In this document: positions 16,674 through 25,716 of the stretch, piece after piece
Position numbering within the stretch: the first letter of the stretch is position 1
Layout of the letters: the number at the start of each line of letters is the position of its first letter
Origin: Rhodoferax sp. TH121
GTDB lineage: Bacteria; Pseudomonadota; Gammaproteobacteria; Burkholderiales; Burkholderiaceae_C
Reading direction: 5' to 3'
Assembly: GCF_002251855.1 (NCBI RefSeq)
Contig: NZ_NOXW01000019.1
Span: 124,001 to 188,000 of the forward strand
DNA: 64,000 nt
Position numbers and translations under genes: made by a program
The notes under the pieces: generated by a model
Database searches by the model: none
Seen by the model: the letters and a program-made list of their open reading frames with translations, nothing else
Told to the model about the DNA's origin: nothing

Positions 16674-18280
16674 ATCCGGTACACCGGGTTGTCGGTTTCT
16701 TCCACGTAGGGATAGCCCAGCGTTTCCAGAAATTGTGCAAACGCCTCGTTGTCCGCTGCGGGCACTTGCAGGCCCACCAGGATGCGGCCGTAGTCCGCGC
16801 CTTGGTTGCGGTAGTGGAACAGGCTGATGTTCCAGCCCGGGCGCATCAGGCTCAAGAACTTCATCAGCGCGCCAGGCCGCTCGGGGAACACAAAGCGCAG
16901 CAGGCGCTCGTCCTGCGCCAGGCTGGAGATGCCGCCCACCATGTGTCGGATGTGCTCCTTGGCCAACTCGTCGTGCGTCAGGTCCAGGGTCTGGAAGCCG
17001 TTCTTCTCGAAGTTCTTGGCCACTTTGGCTGATTCGCCCTTGCCCTGCGTGCTGAGGCCCACAAAAACATGGGCTTTGGCTGCGTCGCTGATGCGGTAGT
17101 TGAACTCCGTCACGTTGCGCGTGCCGCCGGGTAGTTCTCCGATCAGTTCGCAAAAACGTTTGAAACTGCCGCGCTCTTCGGGAATCGTCACCGCAAACAG
17201 CGCCTCGCGCTCCTCGCCCACTTCGGCCCGCTCGGCTACAAAGCGCAGGCGGTCGAAGTTCATGTTGGCCCCACAGAGGATTGCCGCGTAGGTCTCGCCC
17301 TTGGTCTTGTGCGTGGCCACGTACTGCTTGATGGCGGCCACGGCCAGCGCACCCGCGGGCTCCACGATGGAGCGCGTGTCCACAAAGATGTCCTTGATGG
17401 CCGCGCACACGGCGTCGGTGTCCACCGTCACGTAGTCGTCCACCAGGTCGCTGGCAATGCGGAAGGTTTCTTCGCCCACCAGCTTCACGGCTGTGCCGTC
17501 GGAGAACAGGCCTACGTCGGCTAGCGTCACACGTTCGTGCGCACTCACCGACTGGATCATGGCGTCGGAGTCGTTCATCTGCACGCCAATGACCTTAACA
17601 CCGGGCGCCACCGCCTTGATGTAGTTGGCCACGCCCGAGATGAGGCCACCGCCACCAATCGCCACAAACACCGCGTCGATGCCGGGGCCGGATTTGTTGC
17701 CGGTCTTGTGGCCCGACTTGGCTGCTTTGTCGGCGCCCAAGGTTTGCACCTGGCGCATGATTTCCATGGCAACAGTCCCCTGGCCGGCAATCACGTCCGG
17801 GTCGTCAAAGGGGTGAACAAAAGTCAGGCCCTCCTGCTTTTGCAATGCCACGGCGTGGCCGTATGCGTCGGAATAACTTTCGCCAAACAGCACTACTTCG
17901 CCACCAAAGCCACGCACGGCGTCCACTTTGAGCTGGGGCGTGGTGGTGGGCATCACGATAACGGCGCGGATGCCCATGCGGTTGGCTGACAGAGCCACAC
18001 CCTGGGCGTGGTTGCCGGCCGAGGCGCAGATCACGCCCTTGGCAATCTGCTCGGGCGGTAGCTGTGCCATCTTGTTGTAGGCGCCACGCAGCTTGAAGCT
18101 GCGTACAGGCTGCTGGTCCTCGCGTTTGAAGAGCACGGTGTTGTGCAGGCGGCGGCTCAGTGCTCGGGCGGGCTCCAGCGCGGTTTCGTTGGCCACGTCG
18201 TAAACGCGTGCGCTCAGAATTTTCTTCAGGTAATCCGCAGGGGTGAGCTTGGGAGCTTGGGGCTGTTGGGGAGAACTCAC
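16658..18280 (-). CDS. ilvA: threonine ammonia-lyase, biosynthetic (IlvA)
   Basis: PLP enzyme converting threonine to 2-oxobutanoate, first step of isoleucine synthesis. Seen: PLP-binding SFKLRGA with Lys63, the ASAGNHAQGVALSA segment, the Gly-rich phosphate loop VAIGGGGLISGVA, and two C-terminal ACT-like regulatory domains (about 360-445 and 455-535), so feedback regulation by isoleucine/valine is expected. Start is a GTG at 18280 with GGAG nine bases upstream; a longer frame would run antisense through the OsmC gene. A Lys/Gly-rich insert of about 16 residues (KAAKSGHKTGNKSGPG) precedes the Gly-rich loop. 540 residues, a little longer than usual. Confidence 0.94.
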   Translation of the reverse strand: MSSPQQPQAPKLTPADYLKKILSARVYDVANETALEPARALSRRLHNTVLFKREDQQPVRSFKLRGAYNKMAQLPPEQIAKGVICASAGNHAQGVALSANRMGIRAVIVMPTTTPQLKVDAVRGFGGEVVLFGESYSDAYGHAVALQKQEGLTFVHPFDDPDVIAGQGTVAMEIMRQVQTLGADKAAKSGHKTGNKSGPGIDAVFVAIGGGGLISGVANYIKAVAPGVKVIGVQMNDSDAMIQSVSAHERVTLADVGLFSDGTAVKLVGEETFRIASDLVDDYVTVDTDAVCAAIKDIFVDTRSIVEPAGALAVAAIKQYVATHKTKGETYAAILCGANMNFDRLRFVAERAEVGEEREALFAVTIPEERGSFKRFCELIGELPGGTRNVTEFNYRISDAAKAHVFVGLSTQGKGESAKVAKNFEKNGFQTLDLTHDELAKEHIRHMVGGISSLAQDERLLRFVFPERPGALMKFLSLMRPGWNISLFHYRNQGADYGRILVGLQVPAADNEAFAQFLETLGYPYVEETDNPVYRMFLQK

Positions 18281-18323
18281 GGGGCTACACTCCGGGTTGA
18301 AAGGGCGATAATGCGGTCTAATT

Positions 18324-18380
18324 GCTCCGCGCGGAGCTGATTGGTTGTATTGTAGCGAGCGTTTTTGGCCCCGCGCGGGG
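18324..18380. promoter_or_regulatory. two GC palindromes in the ilvA / OsmC-gene divergent region
   Basis: GCTCCGCGCGGAGC (18324-18337) and CCCCGCGCGGGG (18369-18380) are perfect palindromes about 43 bp apart in the 123-bp divergent promoter region. Either could be a protein site; the second is also just before the OsmC-gene leader. Confidence 0.35.
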
Positions 18381-18403
18381 TAATTTATTGAAGGACGAAC
18401 ACC

Positions 18404-18853
18404 ATGGAATGCACAGTGAGCTGGACCGGCGGCTTGAACACCCGCTCTGGCATGGGCTTTGTGGCCGAAACCGGCAGCGGTCACACCTTGATGATGGATG
18501 GCGCCCCTGACACCGCCAAACCCGAAAACGGCGGCCAAAACCTGGCACCTCGCCCGCTGGAAACCGTGCTGGCTGGCACTGGGGGTTGCACGGCGTATGA
18601 CGTGGTCTTGATTTTGAAGCGTGGCCGCCACGACGTGCAGGGCTGCACGGTCAAGCTCTCGGCGGAACGCGCGGAAGTGGATCCCAAGGTTTTCACCAAA
18701 ATCCACATGCAGTTCACCGTCACTGGCAAGGGCATTCCTGCCAGCGCCGTAGAGCGCGCCATTGCCATGAGCCACGAGAAATACTGCTCTGCCAGCATCA
18801 TGCTGGGCAAGACCGCTGAAATTACGACCGGGTTTGACCTGATCGAGGCCTGA
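18404..18853 (+). CDS. OsmC-family protein
   Basis: 149-residue OsmC/Ohr-superfamily protein, YhfA-like. These are small cytoplasmic dimers with a peroxidase-type fold. Seen: N-terminal beta strands, the central helix region LETVLAGTGGCTAYDVVLIL with the first conserved Cys (about residue 63), and SHEKYCSASIMLG with the second Cys (about 129). The pair is the redox couple in active members. AAGGA sits upstream of the ATG. Divergent from ilvA. Peroxide substrate unknown. Confidence 0.88.
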   Translation: MECTVSWTGGLNTRSGMGFVAETGSGHTLMMDGAPDTAKPENGGQNLAPRPLETVLAGTGGCTAYDVVLILKRGRHDVQGCTVKLSAERAEVDPKVFTKIHMQFTVTGKGIPASAVERAIAMSHEKYCSASIMLGKTAEITTGFDLIEA

Positions 18854-18860
18854 GCAGGCC

Positions 18861-19478
18861 TTAAATCCGCTCCGCCACTGTCGTCATCACCTTGGCGGCG
18901 GCGCGCATCAATTCCTTGACGGGTTGTGGCAGCTCTACTGCACCTGCGGTTTGTGCGTCTTGGGCGTGGCGCAGTTCGTCATCGTGCATTTGCGCCACGA
19001 TGGCGCGCGAGGCGTGGTCGCCTTCGGGCAGCAATTCCAAGTGGCTTTGCAGGTGCGCTCCCACCTGTTTTTCGGTTTCCACCACAAAGCCAAGGCTGAT
19101 AGCGTCGCCCATGCGGCCCGCCAACAAACCCAAGCCAAAGGCCCCGGCGTACCACAAGGGGTTCAGCAAAGAGGGGCGCGAGCCCAGTTCGCTAAGCCGC
19201 TGCGCTGTCCAAGCCAAGTGGTCTGTTTCTTCTATGCAAGCGGTGGTGAAGTGCGTGCGCAGCGCCTCGTTCGGTGTGGCCAAGGCCTGCGCGGTGTAGA
19301 GGGCCTGCGCACAAACTTCGCCTACATGGTTCACCCGCATCAGGCCTGCCGCCTTGCGTTTTTCGGCCTCGGTGAGCTGTGTGGCGTGCTCCGCGACGGT
19401 AGGGCAGGGCTGGGCGGCGTGTGGCTGAGCGAATAGCGTGCGCAATGCGGTATCTGCTGCAGTAAAGAGTGCATCCAT
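18861..19478 (-). CDS. coq7: Coq7-type ubiquinone biosynthesis hydroxylase
   Basis: 205-residue di-iron monooxygenase that hydroxylates the demethoxyubiquinol ring, the alternative to UbiF in many Betaproteobacteria. Carboxylate/His ligand pairs are visible in [39 protein letters not shown] and [12 protein letters not shown]. Two hydrophobic stretches (about 105-130) suggest membrane association. Converges with the OsmC-family gene, 7 bp apart. Confidence 0.93.
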   Translation of the reverse strand: MDALFTAADTALRTLFAQPHAAQPCPTVAEHATQLTEAEKRKAAGLMRVNHVGEVCAQALYTAQALATPNEALRTHFTTACIEETDHLAWTAQRLSELGSRPSLLNPLWYAGAFGLGLLAGRMGDAISLGFVVETEKQVGAHLQSHLELLPEGDHASRAIVAQMHDDELRHAQDAQTAGAVELPQPVKELMRAAAKVMTTVAERI

Positions 19479-19641
19479 GAGAGGTCTTTCCAGTGTGGGC
19501 AGAGTCTAGCGGGGCTGACGTTAAGGTGAGTTTGATGACAGTCAAACAAATTGTTGCAACCCAACAACGATAACCCGTGAGAACCCTAATCTTTTGCCTG
19601 TTTTCTTTGCCAAACGCCCCCCCGTCTGGTGCAATACATCC

Positions 19642-19661
19642 AACTTCCTGAATAGGAGGTT
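19642..19661 (+). promoter_or_regulatory. leader hairpin upstream of porin 1
   Basis: AACTTCCT-GAAT-AGGAGGTT: 8-bp arms with one G-T pair, ending 59 bases before the porin 1 start. A similar hairpin precedes porin 2 at almost the same distance. The region 19479-19641 otherwise holds only the coq7 leader and AT-rich promoter-like DNA. Confidence 0.5.
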
Positions 19662-19720
19662 GGCCCGGAGTTCCGAACAATCGGTCCGGAGCTCTATGTT
19701 TAACCTTGGAGTATTTCTCA

Positions 19721-20728
19721 ATGAAAAAGACCCTCATCGCCCTGGCCGTTCTGGCTGCCTCCGGCGCTTCTTTCGCTCAAGCGACTATCACTGGTAACTA
19801 CACAGCTGGCTACCGCGCTTCCTCTGGTGTTGACGCAACGACTACTTCCGCTGGTACCGACAAGTCCGGCTTGGGTAACGACACCTCTTTGGTGACTTTC
19901 TCTGCCAAGGAAGACTTGGGCGGCGGTATGGAAGCTGGCGCTTCCATGAAAATTGACGGCCTGACACGCGGTGGCGTTTCCGGTGGCGATTCCGGCATGT
20001 ACATCTCCGGTGGCTTCGGCAAGATCTCTTTGGACAACGGCCGTGGCTCTGACTACCTGTCCGGCGGCACCGCTGGCGTGGGCGGCGTTGGCCTGGACGG
20101 CAAAGTGTTCTCCGCTTTGACCGCTGGCGACTCTATCGCTTACACATCGCCCAGCTTTGGCGGTTTTTCATTCGGTCTGAGCCACTCCGAAAGCGCTATC
20201 ACCCAAGGTGGTGAAAACGCATCCCCCATCGGCTTGGGCGTTGGTGCTGCTGGCGTTCCTGCTGGACAAACTTACCAGCGTTCGACTGGCCTGACTTTGG
20301 GCTACGCTGCTGGTCCTTTGGCTGTGAATGGTAACTACACTGTTTGGGACCAAGCTGGTAACGAAACGATCTCTCCTGACAACGCTAAAAACCGTGCAAG
20401 CATCCGCGGTGCTTACGACTTTGGTGTTGCCAAGCTGGGCGCTGGTTTCCGCTCCACACAGTTTGCTAAGGGCACACGTAACGACTCCTTCTTGGCTGTT
20501 GGCGTTCCCTTGGGTGCTTTGACTCTGGGTGCTGACTGGGGTAGCCGCGTTCAATCCGATCGCAATACTGCTACTGACAACGGTACACGCACTGGTTACG
20601 GCCTGAAGGCTGAGTACGCTTTGTCCAAGCGTACTTCTTTGGTGGCTTCCTACGCTCGTTGGGATGGCGTGGTTGGTGCAAATGCAGCAACTACCGAAAC
20701 CAACCTGTTGGTTTCCCACTCCTTCTAA
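19721..20728 (+). CDS. outer-membrane porin 1 (Omp32/OmpC-like)
   Basis: 335-residue trimeric general porin. Signal peptide MKKTLIALAVLAASGASFAQ, then an amphipathic beta-strand pattern with many Gly/aromatic turns, and the C-terminal Phe (NLLVSHSF) needed for outer-membrane assembly. The ATG at 19721 has GGAG nine bases upstream. A terminator follows at once, so it is monocistronic. Its codons are strongly biased (GGT, GCT, AAC), as in highly expressed genes. Porin 2 downstream is a paralogue with an almost identical signal peptide and C-terminus but different loops. Confidence 0.94.
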   Translation: MKKTLIALAVLAASGASFAQATITGNYTAGYRASSGVDATTTSAGTDKSGLGNDTSLVTFSAKEDLGGGMEAGASMKIDGLTRGGVSGGDSGMYISGGFGKISLDNGRGSDYLSGGTAGVGGVGLDGKVFSALTAGDSIAYTSPSFGGFSFGLSHSESAITQGGENASPIGLGVGAAGVPAGQTYQRSTGLTLGYAAGPLAVNGNYTVWDQAGNETISPDNAKNRASIRGAYDFGVAKLGAGFRSTQFAKGTRNDSFLAVGVPLGALTLGADWGSRVQSDRNTATDNGTRTGYGLKAEYALSKRTSLVASYARWDGVVGANAATTETNLLVSHSF

Positions 20729-20767
20729 TTTCTCGCTGGCGTGAGCCAGCTTGAATGATGAAATCCC

Positions 20768-20799
20768 AAACCCGCTGCAGAAATGCAGCGGGTTTTTTG
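20768..20799 (+). terminator. intrinsic terminator of porin 1
   Basis: Stem AACCCGCTGCA / TGCAGCGGGTT with a GAAA loop followed by a T tract. Confidence 0.9.
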
Positions 20800-20937
20800 T
20801 TGTGTGCCCATTGTTCATAATGTGAAAAAAAATGACGCGTTGGTGCTAATACAACAAAACACACTTTTTGGCACGGTCGTCTACTTTTTGTCCGCTGTAT
20901 TACATGACGCGAATGTGAATTTTTGTTTCAATATGAG

Positions 20938-20959
20938 CTACTTCTGAATTAAGAAGTAG
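20938..20959 (+). promoter_or_regulatory. leader hairpin upstream of porin 2
   Basis: CTACTTCT-GAATTA-AGAAGTAG: perfect 8-bp arms, 6-nt loop, ending 67 bases before the porin 2 start. The preceding 20800-20937 is AT-rich and should hold the promoter; no gene is seen there. Confidence 0.55.
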
Positions 20960-21026
20960 GAGTTGCAGGTTGGGTTTGTAAAACCTTGGCCTGCTTACCA
21001 TCTAACTCAAACTGAAGAGACACCAC

Positions 21027-22127
21027 ATGAAAAAATCTTTGATCGCATTGGCAGTTTTGGCTGCCTCTGGCGCCTCCTTTGCGCAAGTCACCATCACTGG
21101 TAACTACACAGCGGGCTACAAAGCGAGTACCAATGCTCCTCGCCAAGGTACAAACACTCAACAAATTACCCAAGCTGTTACAGAAGCGCTGGCTGGCGGC
21201 AGTGGTGGCAATCCTGTGGGAGACGCGTCAGGTTTGGGTATTGATACATCGCTAATCACTTTCACCGCCAAAGAAGATCTGGGTGGTGGTATGAATGTCG
21301 CCGCTGAAATGAGTATCGACGGTCTGAGCCGTGGTGGCGTTTCTGGTGGCGATTCTTCTTTGAAGCTGACCACCACTGTCGGCCGCATTACGCTGCAAAC
21401 CTACAAGCCTGTTGACTACCTGTCTGGTGGTATCTCTGGCGTGGGTGGTGTGGGGATGGACAACAAGGTGTTTCCTGCACGTGGATTGAAGGATGGTGTT
21501 GGTTTTGATACCAAGGTCGGTCCAGTATTCTTGGGTATCGCTCATCTTGAGCAGGCCTCCGCTTCGGGCGGTAGCACATCCGGTGTTGGCATGGGCTTGG
21601 GTGCTGGTGGTGCTGGTGCGGCCAGCACCACAGGTCAACGTTTGAACAGTTTGTCTGCCACCTACGTTGGGGGCGCATTAATTGCTAACGTCAACTACCT
21701 CGTGTATGACGGTCGTACTGACAATGTCAATACCTCTTACAAAGATGTTATCCGTTCTGCTGCGTCCTATGATTTCGGTGTTGCTAAGTTGGGTGGCGGC
21801 TTCTCTGTGTTGACCACCACTGGTGGTTCGACACTGACTGACACCATGATCGCTGTATCTGTTCCAGTTGGTGCATTGACCCTGGGGGCTAACTTTGCTC
21901 AAGAAACGTCTGCTGGCACGATTGCACAAACTATCCCAGTGACAGGTGTGGGTAACGTTCCGTTTGTGGCTGGTCAGTTGGACCAGACTCGCAACGGTTA
22001 CGGTTTGTCTGCATCGTATGCACTCAGCAAACGTACTAGCCTGATTGCGACATACGCAAATTGGCTGTCTGCAGCTGGCAAGGACCGCAGCAGCGAAACC
22101 AATCTGTTGGTTTCCCACTCTTTCTAA
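21027..22127 (+). CDS. outer-membrane porin 2 (Omp32/OmpC-like)
   Basis: 366-residue porin with signal peptide MKKSLIALAVLAASGASFAQ and C-terminal SETNLLVSHSF. Beta-strand periodicity runs throughout. Compared with porin 1, strands such as TITGNYTAGYKAS, FTAKEDLGGGMNV, LSRGGVSGGDSS and YDFGVAKLGGGF are shared, while extracellular loops differ and a longer first loop (near 35-60) is present. Codon use is less biased than in porin 1. It has its own promoter region, leader hairpin and terminator, so the pair is independently controlled. Solute preference cannot be told. Confidence 0.94.
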   Translation: MKKSLIALAVLAASGASFAQVTITGNYTAGYKASTNAPRQGTNTQQITQAVTEALAGGSGGNPVGDASGLGIDTSLITFTAKEDLGGGMNVAAEMSIDGLSRGGVSGGDSSLKLTTTVGRITLQTYKPVDYLSGGISGVGGVGMDNKVFPARGLKDGVGFDTKVGPVFLGIAHLEQASASGGSTSGVGMGLGAGGAGAASTTGQRLNSLSATYVGGALIANVNYLVYDGRTDNVNTSYKDVIRSAASYDFGVAKLGGGFSVLTTTGGSTLTDTMIAVSVPVGALTLGANFAQETSAGTIAQTIPVTGVGNVPFVAGQLDQTRNGYGLSASYALSKRTSLIATYANWLSAAGKDRSSETNLLVSHSF

Positions 22128-22164
22128 TTCCCGGACTGGCGTAAGCCAGTTGTTGGTTTAGATT

Positions 22165-22199
22165 AAAAAGCCCGCTGTAGTGCTACAGCGGGCTTTTTG
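22165..22199. terminator. bidirectional terminator between porin 2 and hexR
   Basis: AGCCCGCTGTAG / CTACAGCGGGCT stem with an A tract on one side and a T tract on the other, so it can end both porin 2 and the convergent hexR transcript. Confidence 0.88.
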
Positions 22200-22238
22200 T
22201 TTGGTGCAGATTAGGCGGCAACCGAGATGCTTGGCAAG

Positions 22239-23087
22239 TTAGGCGTAGCGCTTATTCCGCAAGTTGTGCTTCATTTCTCGTAGCAGCGGCTGCAGTGTGC
22301 CACTTCCAATGCGCAGGGCCACGCAGGTGGCGAGGATGTCGATGATCATCAGGTGCAGCAGACGGGAAACCATAGGACTGTAGCGATCAAAGCCCTCGGG
22401 GTGATCGGCGCTAAGGTGAATGTGACCCGCGCTGGCCAAGGGCGAGCCGCTGGCGGTGATGACGATGGTGGTAGCGCCGTTCTTGCGGGCGATGTCGCAG
22501 GCGTCCATGAGGTCGCGGGTGCGTCCGGAGTTGCTGATGACGACCACGCAATCGCCGGGACCTAGGATGGAGGCACTCATGACTTGCATGTGGCCATCGC
22601 TGTAGGCCGTGGTGTTGATGCCTAAGCGGAAAAACTTGTGCTGCGCGTCTTGCGCCACGATGCCGGAATTACCCACACCGAAGAACTGTATCTGGCGACC
22701 CGCACTGTAGGCGTCCACCAGTGCCCCGACGGCTTTGTCGATAGCCATGGTGGAGGCGTCGTTGCGGTACTTGAGAAAGGCTGCTACGGTGTTGTCGATC
22801 ACCTTGACCATGACATCGCCGACCTTGTCGTCAGCATCGACGCTGCGGTGGATGAAGGGCACACCTTCGTTGACGGTGCCTGCCAGTTTGAGTTTGAAAT
22901 CCGAAAGGCCGTCGTAACCGACACTGCGGCAAAAGCGCACCACCGTGGGCTTGCTCACGTGGGCGCGGTCGGCCAGCTCACTGACGGGCAACTTGGCAAA
23001 GGCGCGTGGGTCGGCCAGGCAGAGCTTGCCCACCCGTTGTTCGGCGGGGGCCAGGGAGGGCAGGGAGGCTTTGATTCGGTCCAGCAT
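22239..23087 (-). CDS. hexR: HexR-type regulator of central sugar metabolism (MurR/RpiR family)
   Basis: 282-residue RpiR-family repressor: N-terminal helix-turn-helix domain (1-77; LADRAHVSKPTVVRFCRSVG) and a C-terminal SIS sugar-phosphate-binding domain (about 125-260) with FFGVGNSGIVAQDAQHKF and VVVISNSGRTRDLMD. In Proteobacteria HexR senses 2-keto-3-deoxy-6-phosphogluconate and controls zwf, edd/eda and related genes. Here it lies 60 bp downstream of zwf on the same strand, opposite tal-pgi, which supports the HexR name over other RpiR members. Confidence 0.9.
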   Translation of the reverse strand: MLDRIKASLPSLAPAEQRVGKLCLADPRAFAKLPVSELADRAHVSKPTVVRFCRSVGYDGLSDFKLKLAGTVNEGVPFIHRSVDADDKVGDVMVKVIDNTVAAFLKYRNDASTMAIDKAVGALVDAYSAGRQIQFFGVGNSGIVAQDAQHKFFRLGINTTAYSDGHMQVMSASILGPGDCVVVISNSGRTRDLMDACDIARKNGATTIVITASGSPLASAGHIHLSADHPEGFDRYSPMVSRLLHLMIIDILATCVALRIGSGTLQPLLREMKHNLRNKRYA

Positions 23088-23147
23088 GTTCAGTTTTCCA
23101 AATGGACGCAGAGGCTGCCCGTGGACAGCCTCTGCGTCATCAGCACA

Positions 23148-24614
23148 TCAAGACTCTTCTGACCAGCAGAAGCCGTCGCGCGCAATCATGGCGCTCGACG
23201 CACTGGGGCCCCAGGTGCCTGCTGCGTAGAGGCGGGGGCCAGTGGAGTCGGCAGCCCAGTGCTCCAGCATGGGTTCGACCCAGCGCCAAGCTTCTTCCTG
23301 CTCATCGCTGCGCACGAAGAGGTTCAGGCGGCCGTCGATCACATCCAAAAGCAGGCGCTCGTAGGCACCCACGCGCTCGGAGCCAAAGCGCTTGTCGAAG
23401 TCCAGATCCAGTTGCACGGGGGCCAGCGTTTGCGACGCAGCAGCACGCGATTGGCGGTTGTCCTGCCCCTGCGCCAACAAGTGCAGTTCCAGGCCATCCT
23501 TAGGCTGCAAGTTGATGACCAAGCGGTTGCCCACGCCTACGTTCGAGTTGTAAATGGCGTGGGGTGTGGGCCGGAAGTTAATTTCAATGCGCGCATCGCG
23601 GCCAGACAGACGCTTGCCAGTGCGGATGTAGAAAGGCACACCGGCCCAGCGCCAGTTGGCAATTTCAGTACGCAGGGCCACAAAGGTTTCGGTGTTGCTC
23701 TTGGGGTCAACCCCGGTTTCTTCGCGGTATCCGGGGACCTTGTTGCCGCCGCTGGTGCCAGCCGAATACTGGCCGCGCACCACGTCTTGTTTGAGCGTTT
23801 CCTGCGTCCAGGGCTTGAGCGAGCGCAGCACCTTGAGCTTTTCGTCGCGGATGGCGTCGGCGTGCGAGTTGATCGGGGGCTCCATCGCAATCGCGCACAG
23901 GAGTTGCAGCGCGTGGTTCTGCACCATGTCGCGCAGCGCGCCGGTGGTCTCGTAGAACGCACCGCGGCTCTCCACGCCCAGGTCTTCGGCAATCGTGATC
24001 TGGATATTGGCGATGTGCTCGCGGCGCCACAGGGGTTCGAACAGGGCATTGCCGAAGCGCATGGCAAACAGGTTCTGTACTGAAGGTTTGCCCAGGTAGT
24101 GGTCGATGCGGTAAACCTGCTCTTCCGCAAAGAAGCGGCGCACCGTCTGGTTGATGGCGCGGTTGGATGCCAGGTCGTGGCCCAGAGGCTTCTCCAGCAC
24201 CACGCGCGTCTTCGGCGTATTCAAGCCGGCAGCGGCGAGCTGCTCGCAGACGTTGGTGAACAAGCTGGGTGCAGTGGCCACGTAAATCACGACGCTATCG
24301 GCATTGCGCGCATTCAGGGTCTCGGCCAATGCGGCGTAATCGTCCGGCTTGGACAGGTCCATGCGCTGGAATTCGAGGATGGCGGCGAAGCGTGCAAACT
24401 CCTCGGCGCTGGGGCGTTTGGCCAGTTCCACCTTCTCGAAACGGGACTGGATCAAGGCACGGTACTGCTCGTGGCTCAGATTGTCACGGCCGACGCCGAT
24501 GATGCGTCCGCCTTCTGGCAGGGAGCCATGGCGAAATGCCTGGAACAAAGCGGGCATTAACTTGCGCCAGGCCAAATCGCCGGTGCCGCCAAACATGACT
24601 AGATCAAAGCTCAT
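23148..24614 (-). CDS. zwf: glucose-6-phosphate 1-dehydrogenase
   Basis: 488-residue NADP-dependent enzyme making 6-phosphogluconolactone, the entry to the pentose phosphate and Entner-Doudoroff routes. Seen: dinucleotide-binding FGGTGDLAWRKLMPAL (8-23; the usual GASGDL is GGTGDL), the active-site motif RIDHYLGK at 169-176, and FYIRTGKRL. The gene is divergent from tal-pgi across a 142-bp region with dyad elements. No pgl gene is in the window. Confidence 0.96.
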   Translation of the reverse strand: MSFDLVMFGGTGDLAWRKLMPALFQAFRHGSLPEGGRIIGVGRDNLSHEQYRALIQSRFEKVELAKRPSAEEFARFAAILEFQRMDLSKPDDYAALAETLNARNADSVVIYVATAPSLFTNVCEQLAAAGLNTPKTRVVLEKPLGHDLASNRAINQTVRRFFAEEQVYRIDHYLGKPSVQNLFAMRFGNALFEPLWRREHIANIQITIAEDLGVESRGAFYETTGALRDMVQNHALQLLCAIAMEPPINSHADAIRDEKLKVLRSLKPWTQETLKQDVVRGQYSAGTSGGNKVPGYREETGVDPKSNTETFVALRTEIANWRWAGVPFYIRTGKRLSGRDARIEINFRPTPHAIYNSNVGVGNRLVINLQPKDGLELHLLAQGQDNRQSRAAASQTLAPVQLDLDFDKRFGSERVGAYERLLLDVIDGRLNLFVRSDEQEEAWRWVEPMLEHWAADSTGPRLYAAGTWGPSASSAMIARDGFCWSEES

Positions 24615-24636
24615 AAGACAGGTGGTACGTTTAAGA

Positions 24637-24675
24637 GTTACATGAAAGATGACGTTGTAATGTAACTTTGTTTCA
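24637..24675. promoter_or_regulatory. dyad elements in the zwf / tal divergent region, candidate HexR site
   Basis: GTTACAT (24637-24643) and ATGTAAC (24660-24666) form a 7-bp inverted repeat; ATGAAA (24642-24647) and TTTCAT (24670-24675) form a second, overlapping one. The position between zwf and tal next to hexR makes this the obvious place for HexR binding. The match to a known HexR consensus is only partial (TGTAAT present). Confidence 0.45.
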
Positions 24676-24756
24676 TTGATAATTCAAGGGGACGCAGCGC
24701 AAGTCTTTGCGTGTTTTCCCCTAGTCTTCAACCTTGGCCTTTGGCCCGCGCCCTCC

Positions 24757-25704
24757 ATGAACCAACTCGACGCACTCAAACAATTCACCACCGTGGTGGC
24801 CGACACCGGCGACTTCAAACAGCTCGATGCCTTCAAGCCCCAAGATGCGACCACCAACCCTTCGCTGATCCTGAAGGCGGTGCAAAAGGCTGATTACGCG
24901 CCCCTGGTGAAAGACACGGTAAACCAGTTCCGTGGTCGCCCCATGGACGAGATCGTGGATCGCCTGCTGGTGCGTTTTGGTTGTGAAATTCTGTCCATCA
25001 TCCCTGGCCGTGTGTCTACCGAAGTAGATGCGCGTTTGAGCTTTGACACGGCCGCCACCGTTGCGCGCGGTGAACGCCTGATCGAGCTGTACCAAGCCCA
25101 AGGTATCCACTCCGACCGCGTGCTGATCAAGGTCGCCTCCACCTGGGAAGGCATCAAGGCCGCCGAGCAGCTGGAGCGCAAGGGCATCCGCACCAACCTG
25201 ACCTTGCTGTTCGCGTTCTGCCAGGCCGTGGCTTGCGGTCAGGCCAAGGTGCAGCTGATTTCGCCCTTTGTTGGCCGAATTTACGACTGGTACAAGAAGA
25301 ACGCCGGTGCCACTTGGGTGGAAGCCGACAACGCGTTGGCCAACGACCCTGGTGTGAAGTCCGTGGCACAGATTTACAACTACTACAAGAAGTTCGGCAT
25401 CCAAACCGAGGTGATGGGCGCGAGTTTCCGCAACGTGGGCCAGATCACGGCCCTGGCAGGTTGCGACCTGTTGACCATCAGCCCTGACCTGCTGGCTAGC
25501 CTGGCTGCCACCGATGCGCCGCTGACGCCCGCGCTGAACGCCGAAGCAGCCAAATTGGCCGCCATCGAGCATGTGAGCTATGACGAAGCCAGCTTCCGCC
25601 TCGCACTGAACAACGACGCCATGGCCACCGAAAAGCTGGCCGAAGGCATTCGCGCCTTCTGCGTGGACGCTGTGAAGTTGGAACAACTGCTGCTGGCAGC
25701 GTAA
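24757..25704 (+). CDS. tal: transaldolase
   Basis: 315-residue TalB-type transaldolase of the non-oxidative pentose phosphate pathway. Family signatures: [12 protein letters not shown] (30-41), the Schiff-base Lys125 in [12 protein letters not shown], and [11 protein letters not shown]. The ATG at 24757 gives the family N-terminus [20 protein letters not shown]; upstream codons are not conserved. It is followed 12 bases later by pgi, so the two form an operon. Confidence 0.96.
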   Translation: MNQLDALKQFTTVVADTGDFKQLDAFKPQDATTNPSLILKAVQKADYAPLVKDTVNQFRGRPMDEIVDRLLVRFGCEILSIIPGRVSTEVDARLSFDTAATVARGERLIELYQAQGIHSDRVLIKVASTWEGIKAAEQLERKGIRTNLTLLFAFCQAVACGQAKVQLISPFVGRIYDWYKKNAGATWVEADNALANDPGVKSVAQIYNYYKKFGIQTEVMGASFRNVGQITALAGCDLLTISPDLLASLAATDAPLTPALNAEAAKLAAIEHVSYDEASFRLALNNDAMATEKLAEGIRAFCVDAVKLEQLLLAA

Positions 25705-25716
25705 GGGGCGGGCGAT

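Noticed and set aside
18281..18775. Upstream extension of ilvA by 165 codons
   Set aside because: It would run antisense through the OsmC-family gene; GTG at 18280 with a ribosome binding site is better.
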